The position numbers were made by a program, and so were the translations under genes. Shown piece after piece: positions 14,756-21,622 of a stretch of 44,576 nt of DNA; the stretch's first letter is position 1, and each line of letters starts with the position of its first letter. This stretch comes from Candidatus Binatia bacterium (lineage in GTDB: Bacteria; Desulfobacterota; Binatia; UBA1149; JAJCZL01), in the NCBI GenBank assembly GCA_028278325.1, contig JANQEO010000447.1, positions 1 through 44,576 on the forward strand, in the 5' to 3' direction. Below the pieces are notes generated by a model. That model saw only the letters and a program-made list of their open reading frames with translations, searched no databases and was not told the DNA's origin.

Positions 14756-14829
14756 TGGTACCTGAGGCAGGGATCGAACCCGCGTCCGCCGGGTGTAGGC
14801 CGGCTGCTCAGCCACTGAGCTACTCAGGC
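14756..14829 (-). tRNA. tRNA-Val(TAC) with C33
   Basis: Acceptor GCCTGAG/CTCAGGT, D arm GCTC/GAGC, anticodon stem GCCGG/CCGGC, CCA encoded. The anticodon loop is CCTACAC (C33). Confidence 0.89.
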
Positions 14830-14833
14830 ATGG

Positions 14834-14906
14834 TGGTGGGCGGGGTGGGATCTCGAACCCACGCGCTGAGGGGTTACAGCCCTGTCGCCTGCCCTGGGTC
14901 CCGCCC
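14834..14906 (-). tRNA. tRNA-Tyr(GTA) with a short variable region
   Basis: First tRNA of the array. Acceptor GGGCGGG/CCCGCCC, anticodon loop CTGTAAC, CCA encoded. The T-loop seems to have 8 bases (TTCGAGAT), the D arm is short, and the variable region is about 5 bases although bacterial tRNA-Tyr is class II. Confidence 0.8.
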
Positions 14907-14908
14907 GC

Positions 14909-15031
14909 TTAGTAGGCCCCGCCGGTGATCTGCGAGACCAGGATCATGACGACCACCGCCACGACCCACCCGTAGAGGAGCGCCGCGATCACCCGGGAGA
15001 CCCCCAGAAGGAGCCAATTGTCCCAGGTCAT
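14909..15031 (-). CDS. Small single-span membrane protein (40 aa)
   Basis: This 40-codon gene starts at an ATG that overlaps the stop of the ribonucleotide reductase gene (ATGA) and ends 2 bases before the tRNA array. The protein is MTWDNWLLLGVSRVIAALLY, then a hydrophobic stretch GWVVAVVVMILVSQ and a short polar tail, so one membrane helix covers most of it. No family is recognised. The tight coupling argues that it is a real gene. Confidence 0.65.
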   Translation of the reverse strand: MTWDNWLLLGVSRVIAALLYGWVVAVVVMILVSQITGGAY

Positions 15032-16728
15032 GCGGCCTCGCAGGAGCGGTATCCGGTATCCGGGTCGACGTAGCAGGCCGCGCCGTCCACGTCGTCCTCC
15101 TGATCCGGATCGGCGGTGGCCTTCAGGATACCGTAGCGCTTACCAGCGGGATTGAACGTGGTGATGCCCTTACAGCCAAGCTCCCAGGCCATCTCGTAGA
15201 GGCCCTTGAACTCGTCCCAGGGCATGTTGGGATCGACGTTGACGGTCTTCGAGACAGCGCTGTCGACGAACCTCTGAGCGAGCGCAAGCACGCCGACATG
15301 ATCAGCGGCAGCCATGGCGGTAGCGCAACGAGGAGTAGTCCCGAAGACACGCTTTCCGTAGTCCTGGACGATCTCGACCTTGGCCCCACCAGGGGTCTGA
15401 ATGGTTCGCTCGAACTCGATCGAGAAGACTGGCTCGATGCCCGAGCTGATGTTGTCTGCGGCAAGGCTGATCGTCCCCGTTGGGGCGATGCTGAGGAGGT
15501 GGCTATTGCGGATGCCGTGCTCCCGGATCAACCGGCGGACGCCCTCAGGGAGGGTCCTGATGAACATCCCCTGATCGTACTTGTCCCGGTCGTAGAGAGG
15601 GAACGGGCCACGCTCCTTGGCCAGCATCGCGCTGGTGATGTAGGCGGTGTCTCGAAGGCACGTCAGGACCGCTCGGAGCGCGTCACAGAAGCCCGCGGAC
15701 CCGTAAGGGTATCCCATAGCCTCGATGGCGTTCGCCACTCCAGTGACCCCCAGGCCCATCCTACGGGTGTTCTCGTGGGCGACCTTCTGCTCCGGCATGG
15801 GGTAGTTCGCCACGTCGATCACCCGGTCCATCGCGTAGACGACCGAGGCGATGTCCGAAGCGAACGTCCGGAAGTCGAAGTCCCGGGCGCCCGTCACGTA
15901 GCGGACCAGGTTGAAGCTCCCGAGGAGGCAGGCGCCATTCGGCGGCAGTGGCTGCTCCCCACAGGGGTTGGTCGCGTCGATCCTCTCGCAGTACCAGAGG
16001 TTGTTGTCCTGGTTGATCCGGTCGAGGAAGATGACACCGGGCTCGGCCCAGTCCCAGGTCGACCGCATGATGGCGTCCCAGAGATCGCGGGCGCGGATCG
16101 TAGCGTACTGCCGGCCCTCGAACCGGAGGGTGAACAGCTTGTCCTGCTGGACCGCGATCATGAACTCGTCGGTGACGCCGACCGAGACGTTAAAGTTGGT
16201 CAGGCGCCAGTCGTTCTGCTTGGCTCGGACGAACTCAAGGATGTCCGGATGGTCGACCCGAAGGACAGCCATCTGGGCTCCCCGCCGGTGGCCGGCCGAG
16301 GCGATCGTCCCGCAGACGGAGTTGAAGATCTCCATGAACGAGACCGGCCCCGAGGCGTAGCTCTGAAGGGACCGAATGAGGTCGCCCTTGGGCCGCAGGG
16401 TCGAGAAGTCGTAGCCGATCCCGCCGCCCTGCCGCATGGTGAGCGCGGCGTACTTGGCGGTATCCATGATCCCGTCCATGGTGTCGGGGATCTCGGGGGC
16501 GACGTAGCAGTTGTTGGCTGTGCGCCCGCCGGGGGCGCCGACAGCCGCCTGGATGCGGCCCCCAGGGAGGAACCGCTGGTCCAGGAGGATGTCTCGGAAG
16601 GAGAGGAACTCGGCGGTCCCACCGGTCAGAGCGGAGGCCACCCGGTTGCAGGCTTCACGATGCGTCTCACCGGGTAGCCGGTGCTTGGTCGCGCTGATCT
16701 CCTCGGAGATCGGAATGGTGGGTCCCAT
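15028..16728 (-). CDS. nrdJ: Adenosylcobalamin-dependent (class II) ribonucleotide reductase
   Basis: This 566-residue enzyme reduces ribonucleotides to deoxyribonucleotides with coenzyme B12 and needs no separate radical subunit. Visible features are FLPGGRIQAAVG and TANNCYVAPE near the N-terminus, the active-site segment NPCGEQPLPPNGACLLGSFN, SIAPTGTISLAADN, and a C-terminal cysteine pair (ACYVDPDTGYRSCEAA) for re-reduction. It works without oxygen but needs B12 from host or surroundings. It lies upstream of the tRNA array in the DNA-metabolism block, with the MazG-like gene nearby. Confidence 0.94.
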   Translation of the reverse strand: MGPTIPISEEISATKHRLPGETHREACNRVASALTGGTAEFLSFRDILLDQRFLPGGRIQAAVGAPGGRTANNCYVAPEIPDTMDGIMDTAKYAALTMRQGGGIGYDFSTLRPKGDLIRSLQSYASGPVSFMEIFNSVCGTIASAGHRRGAQMAVLRVDHPDILEFVRAKQNDWRLTNFNVSVGVTDEFMIAVQQDKLFTLRFEGRQYATIRARDLWDAIMRSTWDWAEPGVIFLDRINQDNNLWYCERIDATNPCGEQPLPPNGACLLGSFNLVRYVTGARDFDFRTFASDIASVVYAMDRVIDVANYPMPEQKVAHENTRRMGLGVTGVANAIEAMGYPYGSAGFCDALRAVLTCLRDTAYITSAMLAKERGPFPLYDRDKYDQGMFIRTLPEGVRRLIREHGIRNSHLLSIAPTGTISLAADNISSGIEPVFSIEFERTIQTPGGAKVEIVQDYGKRVFGTTPRCATAMAAADHVGVLALAQRFVDSAVSKTVNVDPNMPWDEFKGLYEMAWELGCKGITTFNPAGKRYGILKATADPDQEDDVDGAACYVDPDTGYRSCEAA

Positions 16729-16755
16729 CGGTACCTCATGGCTGGAGAAGAGTGG

Positions 16756-16935
16756 TCAGTCGTTCTCCTCACGCTCCCAGCGGTAATCTGGGACGTAGTT
16801 CAGTGGCTGCTTGTAGCCATCCGAGGGGATCACCTCGGGCTCCGCCAGGGGGTCCACCTGAGGCTTCCCTGGGTCCGCTGGTGCCGAAGGCTTGGGCTTA
16901 GCCGCCCGCCCCGGTCGGGTTACGTTCATCCGCAT
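16756..16935 (-). CDS. Small proline-rich protein before the reductase (59 aa)
   Basis: Starts at ATG 16935 or, less likely, at the second Met two codons later. GGGGAG lies upstream. The protein has a basic start (MNVTRPGRAAKPKP), a Pro/Glu-rich middle and an aromatic end (LNYVPDYRWEREEND). It overlaps the preceding small gene by 38 bases. No function is recognised. Confidence 0.58.
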   Translation of the reverse strand: MRMNVTRPGRAAKPKPSAPADPGKPQVDPLAEPEVIPSDGYKQPLNYVPDYRWEREEND

Positions 16936-17059
16936 CCTCGTATCTCCCCTCAGCGAGGGACCACAGCATGGTCCGGATCGGCAGTTCGTCCTTACGGATC
17001 AGCCCGATCCAGATGTGCATCCGGATCCAGGCACGGACGAGGCGTTGGGTGTCATGCAC
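16898..17059 (-). CDS. Small protein with GTG start (53 aa)
   Basis: The GTG start overlaps the stop of the upstream gene, and GGAGGG lies about 8 bases before it. The product is helical and amphipathic (RLVRAWIRMHIWIGLIRK, then LPIRTMLWSLAEGRYEDA). No family is recognised. The 38-base overlap with the following gene and the non-ATG start lower confidence. Confidence 0.5.
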   Translation of the reverse strand: MHDTQRLVRAWIRMHIWIGLIRKDELPIRTMLWSLAEGRYEDADERNPTGAGG

Positions 17060-17243
17060 CTCCGTAGCCCTCCAGCATCTTGCGGATCGATGGGTCCCAG
17101 CAGTAGCGACCCCGCATGTAGCGCAGAAGCTGCCGCTTCTGGTCCGCCTCGATCCGGCGGTGGATGGTGACGACCGAACGCCGGCCCGGTCCGATCTGGT
17201 GCGAAACCCGGCTCAGCAGGATCTGCTGAACGACCGGGCTCAT
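17052..17243 (-). CDS. Small basic protein (63 aa)
   Basis: Starts at ATG 17243, overlapping the MazG-like stop (ATGA). It is basic: MSPVVQQILLSRVSHQIGPG, RRSVVTIHRRIEADQKRQLL, then RGRYCWDPSIRKMLEGYGG. The frame continues upstream but shows no sensible sequence there. No function is recognised. Confidence 0.65.
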   Translation of the reverse strand: MSPVVQQILLSRVSHQIGPGRRSVVTIHRRIEADQKRQLLRYMRGRYCWDPSIRKMLEGYGGA

Positions 17244-17626
17244 CGATCGTCCCCGTCGCCCTTGATCTGGTCGCGGGCGCGCCGATCGTTGAGCTTCCGG
17301 ATGTTCCGGCCGGCGATCACGTGCAGCGGGATGCCCCACTCCTTGGCCGCCATCGCGACGTACCAAAGGACATCGCCAAGCTCGTCCACCAGGGCCTTGA
17401 GGTCCGCCTCGCCGTCCTGCCGCATGAGCTTCTTGATCTTCCCCGCGTACTCGCCAGCCTCATTGGCCACGCCGAGGGCGGTGTAGACCTTACCGGTCTC
17501 CGCTGGGTAGACCGCGAAGTCAGCCGCGAGCTTCTGGTACAGGCTGAGCCCGAGATCGGTTACCTGCTGTGGTGGCTGCGGCTGGTTCCGGTTCAACGCG
17601 TTGTCGATGATCTGCTTGATCCCCAT
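17240..17626 (-). CDS. MazG-like nucleotide pyrophosphohydrolase
   Basis: This 128-residue protein has the all-alpha NTP pyrophosphohydrolase signature: GVANEAGEYAGKIKKLMR near residue 52, with the metal-binding ExxE pattern, and LVDELGDVLWYVAMAAKEWG near 79, then NIRKLNDRR. Relatives hydrolyse NTPs or dNTPs, including damaged ones, and phage versions have been proposed to lower (p)ppGpp. The substrate cannot be read here. It sits among small genes between helicase and reductase. Confidence 0.87.
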   Translation of the reverse strand: MGIKQIIDNALNRNQPQPPQQVTDLGLSLYQKLAADFAVYPAETGKVYTALGVANEAGEYAGKIKKLMRQDGEADLKALVDELGDVLWYVAMAAKEWGIPLHVIAGRNIRKLNDRRARDQIKGDGDDR

Positions 17627-17629
17627 GGG

Positions 17630-17848
17630 TCACTCCATCAGGTCTTCGGGTGAACGGCGGTCGACGAACCGGGAGCTGTGCCCGGTGTCCGTCAGGACCG
17701 AACCATCTGGGAAGTGGACGCGACGATCGCGAGCGCCTTCCCTTGGGATCGCCTTGTGGATGGTCCCGTTGGCGACCTGTCGGGCCTCGACCCGGAGACC
17801 ATGAAGCTGGCGGGCTTCGGCGATCTCAACGTCGTGCTGCGACATCAT
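17630..17848 (-). CDS. Unknown small protein (72 aa)
   Basis: Overlaps the upstream gene by 4 bases (ATGA), with two adjacent Met codons as possible starts. The protein is charged, with HKAIPREGARDRRVHFPDGS and LTDTGHSSRFVDRR. No family is recognised. Context suggests co-translation within the middle operon. Confidence 0.6.
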   Translation of the reverse strand: MMSQHDVEIAEARQLHGLRVEARQVANGTIHKAIPREGARDRRVHFPDGSVLTDTGHSSRFVDRRSPEDLME

Positions 17849-18090
17849 GCGCTCCCCTCGCAGGTCGAGTGGATGTTGAAGCCGGTGTGGCGCATCGCCC
17901 GGTGAGCGTTCACCATGGAGATGAACTGGTCGTGCGCGCGGACGAGCGCCTGCAGCTCAAGCTGCTCCTCGTGAGGCAGCTCCAAGCGCCGCCGGAAGGC
18001 TTCCTTGAGGTGGTCCGAGAACATCGCGAAGGAGCCCGAGATGATCTGCGAGAGTTCTTCATGGCTGTGCTGGGAAGGATGCGGGTGCAT
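17845..18090 (-). CDS. Unknown helical protein (81 aa)
   Basis: The protein starts MHPHPSQHSHEELSQIISGS and continues with amphipathic helix (HLKEAFRRRLELPHEEQLEL). His-rich at the N-terminus. The start shares one base with the upstream stop (TGATG). No family is recognised. Confidence 0.65.
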   Translation of the reverse strand: MHPHPSQHSHEELSQIISGSFAMFSDHLKEAFRRRLELPHEEQLELQALVRAHDQFISMVNAHRAMRHTGFNIHSTCEGSA

Positions 18091-18311
18091 CAGAAGGTCT
18101 CCACTGTGTCGACCTCGGCGAGGACAGGTGCCTCGGGAGGCGGGTTGTTCTTGTCGAACACGTCATGGCATCGAGCCGGTGTGAGTGGCGCAGCCGCCAG
18201 GGCGCGATTGATCTCCTCGATTGCATCGGTGATCTGCTTTCTCTGGTGGTAGAGGTCAGCCCTCCGCTGCTCCAGCCACCAGCGCTGCTGCTTCTGCTTG
18301 CCAGTCAGCAT
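18090..18311 (-). CDS. Unknown basic helical protein (73 aa)
   Basis: I start it at ATG 18311 (MLTGKQKQQRWWLEQRRADL), just after the helicase stop and with AGGGAGAG at 7 bases, in preference to a start nine codons earlier inside the helicase gene. The N-terminal half is a basic coiled-coil-like helix and the C-terminal half is Pro-rich and acidic. No function is recognised. Confidence 0.62.
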   Translation of the reverse strand: MLTGKQKQQRWWLEQRRADLYHQRKQITDAIEEINRALAAAPLTPARCHDVFDKNNPPPEAPVLAEVDTVETF

Positions 18312-18312
18312 G

Positions 18313-19926
18313 TCAGAACTCTCCCTTCTCCTCTTCAAAGGCGCACTCGGGCTCCTGGTCTCTCTCCAGAAGCAGCCCGGTGTCCTGGTCGTAGACCAAT
18401 CCGAACGTCCGCCCGGTGCTGTTGCCGGTGTAGCGGTCCTTCAGCACCCTGAAGGTGGTCGTGTGGCGGTCGTCCTCCTCCTTGGCCTGCTGGTTCCTCT
18501 CCATGCCGAACATGAAGTGCGACCAGAAGCCGATCGCCCGGCTGCCCTTGAAGTGCCGGATCATCACCCGCCCGCCTTCCTCGTGGGGCTTGCCCTCGGG
18601 GGTCGCCAGGTGGCTGATGCAGTGGAAGATGAGCCCGAGTTCCTTGGCGAGCATGGCCATCTCGGCCATCACCAGCTCCAGGGTCTCGCGCTCGTTCTCG
18701 TGCCCCGCGGCGAGCGCCGTGAGGTGGTCGAGGTAGATGTTGCGGCAGCCGGCGGCGGCCAGGTAGCGGATGTGGCTCTTCACCACGTCCCAGTCGGTGC
18801 ACCCGAAGTTATCGTAGAGGTGCATCTTACCATGCCTCTGGAGAACCGTGAGATCCCTTGCGAGATCGTCCGGTGTCCAGTCCGCGCCGGGGATGTGGAA
18901 GCGCTTCCCGGAGATCTTCCCGGCGATCCGGCGGACCGTCTCGGCGGGTGTCTGCTCCAGGTAGAAGATGCCCACCTGCTCGTTCAACTGCACGAGGTCG
19001 TGGCAGATGATCTGGGTGAAGACATCGGTCTTCCCGACCCCGGTCCCGGCGCCGAGCATGTAGACCTCGCCCGGGCGGCGGCCGTAGGTGAACTCGGTGA
19101 GGCTCGGCCAGGGCCAAGGGATGCCCTTAACGACCGGCCTGAGGACCTGCTCGAAGACATCCTGCAGGCTGACCATCCCATCCGGGCGGTACTCTTCGGC
19201 CTGGTAGATCGCCTTCATCAGCTCGTCCGCACGGGACGCCAAGAGCATGTCATTCACGTCGTTCAGCGGGAGGTGCGCGATCTTTCCCTTTCCTGGAGGG
19301 AGGAGTAGCGCTGCCTCACGAGCTGCCTTCTGTCCTGGATCATCCTGATCAAAGCAGATGACCACCTCGTCGAAGGAGCAGACCCATTCGAGGTTGTCGG
19401 CGAGGGACTTCCGGGCTGACCCGGCTCCCTGGACGATGGACACGACGGGCCACTTGTTGCCCTGGGCTTGGGACATGGAGAGGGCATCGATCTCCCCTTC
19501 CGTTACGATCAGGCGCTTACCGCCCTTCTGCCAGAGGTGCTGCCCCCAGAGCTGGACGCCCTTGATGGTCCCCGTGGTGGAGAACTCCTTGTCGGGCGTG
19601 CGGATCTTCTGGGCAACGATGACCCCGTGCTGGTCCCTGTAGGGGGCAACCTGCACGAGCTTCCCACCGTACCTACCGACCCCGTAGCCGAACTTCTCGC
19701 AGGTCTCTTGCCGGATGCCCCGCTTCTTGAGACCCCGGATCTCCTCGATCTCTACCAGATCAGCCATGGTGCATCTCCTTGAGGTCTCGATGCGGTTCTC
19801 TGCATCACCGTCGGCCAGCTCGTAGTAGCCACAGCCAGGGCTGAAGCAGTAGGCGTGACCGTCAGGGTACCGAGCGAGGTTGTCACGGGAACCGCAGGAT
19901 GGGCAGGGCTCCTTGGTGACGCTCAC
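18313..19926 (-). CDS. DNA primase-helicase (T7 gp4 type) with internal start
   Basis: Bifunctional 537-residue replication protein. A zinc site (C8, C11, C27, C32) is followed by a TOPRIM primase core (EGEID at 143-147, FDQDD at 192-196) and a RecA-like helicase with Walker A GAGTGVGKT (292-300) and Walker B-like NIYLDHLTALAAG. T7 gp4 has 566 residues and a short form, 4B, made from an internal start. Here an in-frame ATG at 19767 (Met54) follows AAGGAG at 6 bases, so a 484-residue form without the zinc site is very likely made too. Confidence 0.95.
   Translation of the reverse strand: MSVTKEPCPSCGSRDNLARYPDGHAYCFSPGCGYYELADGDAENRIETSRRCTMADLVEIEEIRGLKKRGIRQETCEKFGYGVGRYGGKLVQVAPYRDQHGVIVAQKIRTPDKEFSTTGTIKGVQLWGQHLWQKGGKRLIVTEGEIDALSMSQAQGNKWPVVSIVQGAGSARKSLADNLEWVCSFDEVVICFDQDDPGQKAAREAALLLPPGKGKIAHLPLNDVNDMLLASRADELMKAIYQAEEYRPDGMVSLQDVFEQVLRPVVKGIPWPWPSLTEFTYGRRPGEVYMLGAGTGVGKTDVFTQIICHDLVQLNEQVGIFYLEQTPAETVRRIAGKISGKRFHIPGADWTPDDLARDLTVLQRHGKMHLYDNFGCTDWDVVKSHIRYLAAAGCRNIYLDHLTALAAGHENERETLELVMAEMAMLAKELGLIFHCISHLATPEGKPHEEGGRVMIRHFKGSRAIGFWSHFMFGMERNQQAKEEDDRHTTTFRVLKDRYTGNSTGRTFGLVYDQDTGLLLERDQEPECAFEEEKGEF
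19767..19780 (-). promoter_or_regulatory. Internal ribosome binding site for a short helicase form
   Basis: AAGGAG (19780-19775) lies six bases before an in-frame ATG ending at 19765 within the primase-helicase gene. The full-length start has no better site. This is the arrangement that yields gp4B in T7: a helicase lacking the primase zinc-binding domain. Confidence 0.7.
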
Positions 19927-20105
19927 GTGTAGACACAGTTCGCGATCTTGCGGATGACGTAGTCCTCCTCAGGAGGCTGCGGCGTCGGCGAGGCGGAGCT
20001 GTAGACCCTCCGGATCTTCCTCATCAGGGCCGCCCGGTTGGTCGCCGCGAAGCGGACCCGCCCATTGTACTCGGCGAGCCAGATGTTCATGGAGACTGCC
20101 ATCAC
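19923..20105 (-). CDS. Unknown small protein (60 aa)
   Basis: Contains MNIWLAEYNGRVRFAATNRA and LMRKIRRVYSSASPTP, followed by an acidic then Cys-containing end. Several Met codons could serve as start. It overlaps both neighbours by 4 bases (ATGA), typical of this compact operon. No family is recognised. Confidence 0.62.
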   Translation of the reverse strand: MMAVSMNIWLAEYNGRVRFAATNRAALMRKIRRVYSSASPTPQPPEEDYVIRKIANCVYT

Positions 20106-20329
20106 GCTTCCTCCATGAAGGGCTCTGGCGTGTAGCGAGACTGGAACACGAGGTCGCTGACCGCCTTAGTCGGGATGCCGTTCTGGATGATCAGCCAGTC
20201 ACCGGCGTTGACCCAGATGTTCAGCTCCTTCGCGGTCTCCGCGGGCGCGCTCTGCGAGAGCTGGACGGAGCAGGAGATGTTGATGCGCACCGCCTCAACG
20301 GGTGCACCGAAAGGGACGTATCTCGCCAT
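20102..20329 (-). CDS. Unknown small protein (75 aa)
   Basis: A beta-type sequence (VRINISCSVQLSQSAPAETA, ELNIWVNAGDWLIIQNG) with an acidic end. It lies directly upstream of the gene preceding the helicase. No family is recognised. Confidence 0.65.
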   Translation of the reverse strand: MARYVPFGAPVEAVRINISCSVQLSQSAPAETAKELNIWVNAGDWLIIQNGIPTKAVSDLVFQSRYTPEPFMEEA

Positions 20330-20513
20330 TGGGGTTCCCCACAGGTGGCAGATAGGGCGAGGGCATTCGTCGCCGGTCGCCGCAGTAGAAGCAGTAGTAG
20401 AGGTCGTTGTTCGGGGTCTCGAAGTCGATCCCGATCAAGATCCACTCACACCGCGCTGCTGCGCCGCCCTGCTTCGAAGGCTCACTCGCCACGGTTACCG
20501 GGTTCGCTGTCAC
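20295..20513 (-). CDS. Unknown small protein with GTG start (72 aa)
   Basis: I place the start at the GTG overlapping the lysozyme stop (GTGA). The product includes GAAARCEWILIGIDFETPNN and YYCFYCGDRRRMPSPY, with a CxxC pair that could bind zinc. The Shine-Dalgarno site is weak, and the gene overlaps the next one by 35 bases, so the boundaries are uncertain. Confidence 0.5.
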   Translation of the reverse strand: MTANPVTVASEPSKQGGAAARCEWILIGIDFETPNNDLYYCFYCGDRRRMPSPYLPPVGNPNGEIRPFRCTR

Positions 20514-21013
20514 GAGATCAGCACTTCGCTCCAGCGGGTGGTCATCGCATGGCCGGAGATCCACAGCCCTGCCTCGGCGTCACGTCGCCGGGCCAGGCCC
20601 TGGAGGGGCTTCCCGCCCGCGAAGATCCACCGCTTGAACTCCAAGGCCGCCCCGGCGTGGTCGCCCGAGTTGACCTTCTTGAGCAGCGTCGAGGTTCCGA
20701 ACTGGCCGGAGCCGAGGTTGAACACGAAGTCCACCAGGGCGGCGAGCTGGAACGGATGCAGCTCGACATCGACCTGCCGCATGACGCCGCGGGTCGCGAT
20801 CTGAATGTCGTCGTAGAGGAAGGCTTCGGCCTCCCAGAGTTCGATCGTCTGGCCCAACTCGATGCCGTCCTCGGGGAGCACCAGGTGGCCGTAGCCGACC
20901 GTGAGCTTCCCGGCAGGGCAGAGGTAGGCCTTGAGCTTGCAGCCTTCGAAGTGCTTGACCAGGTTGATCACCACTTCCGCTGCAAGCTCGCCGTCGTCGA
21001 GAGGTTCATCCAT
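20510..21013 (-). CDS. Lysozyme / endolysin, GH24 family
   Basis: This 167-residue muramidase cleaves peptidoglycan at lysis. I start it at ATG 21013, with GAAGGAG at 7 bases. The catalytic region is VKHFEGCKLKAYLCPAGKLT followed by VGYGH: the Glu of FEG and the Thr of LTVGYGH are the GH24 residues, and Cys takes the Asp position, as in the R21/RrrD branch. ALVDFVFNLG and the RRRDAEAGLW motif are also typical. No signal or anchor sequence is visible, so a holin should release it. T7 encodes an amidase at this position instead. Confidence 0.92.
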   Translation of the reverse strand: MDEPLDDGELAAEVVINLVKHFEGCKLKAYLCPAGKLTVGYGHLVLPEDGIELGQTIELWEAEAFLYDDIQIATRGVMRQVDVELHPFQLAALVDFVFNLGSGQFGTSTLLKKVNSGDHAGAALEFKRWIFAGGKPLQGLARRRDAEAGLWISGHAMTTRWSEVLIS

Positions 21014-21485
21014 TTCGGGCTCCTTCGAGTAGCTCTCGGGCTTCGTCGGTGAGGCGGATCTCGGGGCATCCGAGGATGGCCTCGACGGAGACCCGGTTGA
21101 CGGGCTCGGTGACCCATCGGTGGGGGAGGACTGGCTTGCGGCTGTCGCAGGCCTCGTAAGGGATCCCATTCTGGCGACACCATGCGGCGTAGGTCGTCTT
21201 CGACTTCTTGCCGATGAGGTTGTTGGGCTTCGAGAACAGGAACCGGATGTCGATGTCGGGGTAGCGGGCATGGATGAGCTTGTGCTTCGCTCGATCGCTG
21301 CTCTCGAACCACCCCTTGATCTCGACGACGATCCCGTTCCCAAGGATGAGATCGGGCTTGTACTTGGCCGGCTTCTCGTAGGGCAGCACGATGCCCTCGT
21401 AGACGAACGGGAGCCCGGCTTCCCGAGCCCCCGCTACGACCTTGTCTTCCAGTCCCGACCGGTAGTTCCGGCGAAACGGTCTCAC
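21006..21485 (-). CDS. Endonuclease I / Holliday junction resolvase (T7 gp3 type)
   Basis: This 159-residue enzyme resolves branched DNA during concatemer processing and helps degrade host DNA. The start is a GTG overlapping the upstream stop (GTGA). Active-site residues follow the T7 pattern: RSGLEDKV (Glu), AKYKPDLIL (Asp) and IVVEIKG (Glu, Lys). RFLFSKPNNLIGKKSKTTYA and WCRQNGIPYE are also characteristic. Length agrees with T7 gp3 (149 aa). Its end overlaps the lysozyme start by 8 bases. Confidence 0.93.
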   Translation of the reverse strand: MRPFRRNYRSGLEDKVVAGAREAGLPFVYEGIVLPYEKPAKYKPDLILGNGIVVEIKGWFESSDRAKHKLIHARYPDIDIRFLFSKPNNLIGKKSKTTYAAWCRQNGIPYEACDSRKPVLPHRWVTEPVNRVSVEAILGCPEIRLTDEARELLEGARNG

Positions 21486-21622
21486 CCGATGCGGGTCAAC
21501 AGGTCCACCAGGAGGTACGCCACGACGCCCGAGAGGACGACCACAGCGATCCAGTTGGTGGTGGTGACGGCGACCTGGCGAGCCTTCGCCTTGGCCTCCT
21601 TGGACATCTGAGCGTAACCCAT
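21482..21622 (-). CDS. Small membrane protein (46 aa)
   Basis: Starts at the ATG sharing one base with the stop of the ssDNA-binding protein gene (TAATG). A basic N-terminus (MGYAQMSKEAKAKARQ) precedes one membrane span (WIAVVVLSGVVAYLLVDLL). Such short proteins near lysozyme genes are sometimes holins, but nothing more supports that here. Confidence 0.65.
   Translation of the reverse strand: MGYAQMSKEAKAKARQVAVTTTNWIAVVVLSGVVAYLLVDLLTRIG

Noticed and set aside
12665..14906. The regularly spaced array as a CRISPR
   Set aside because: Each unit folds as a distinct tRNA with encoded CCA; there are no identical repeats with unique spacers, and no cas genes are present.
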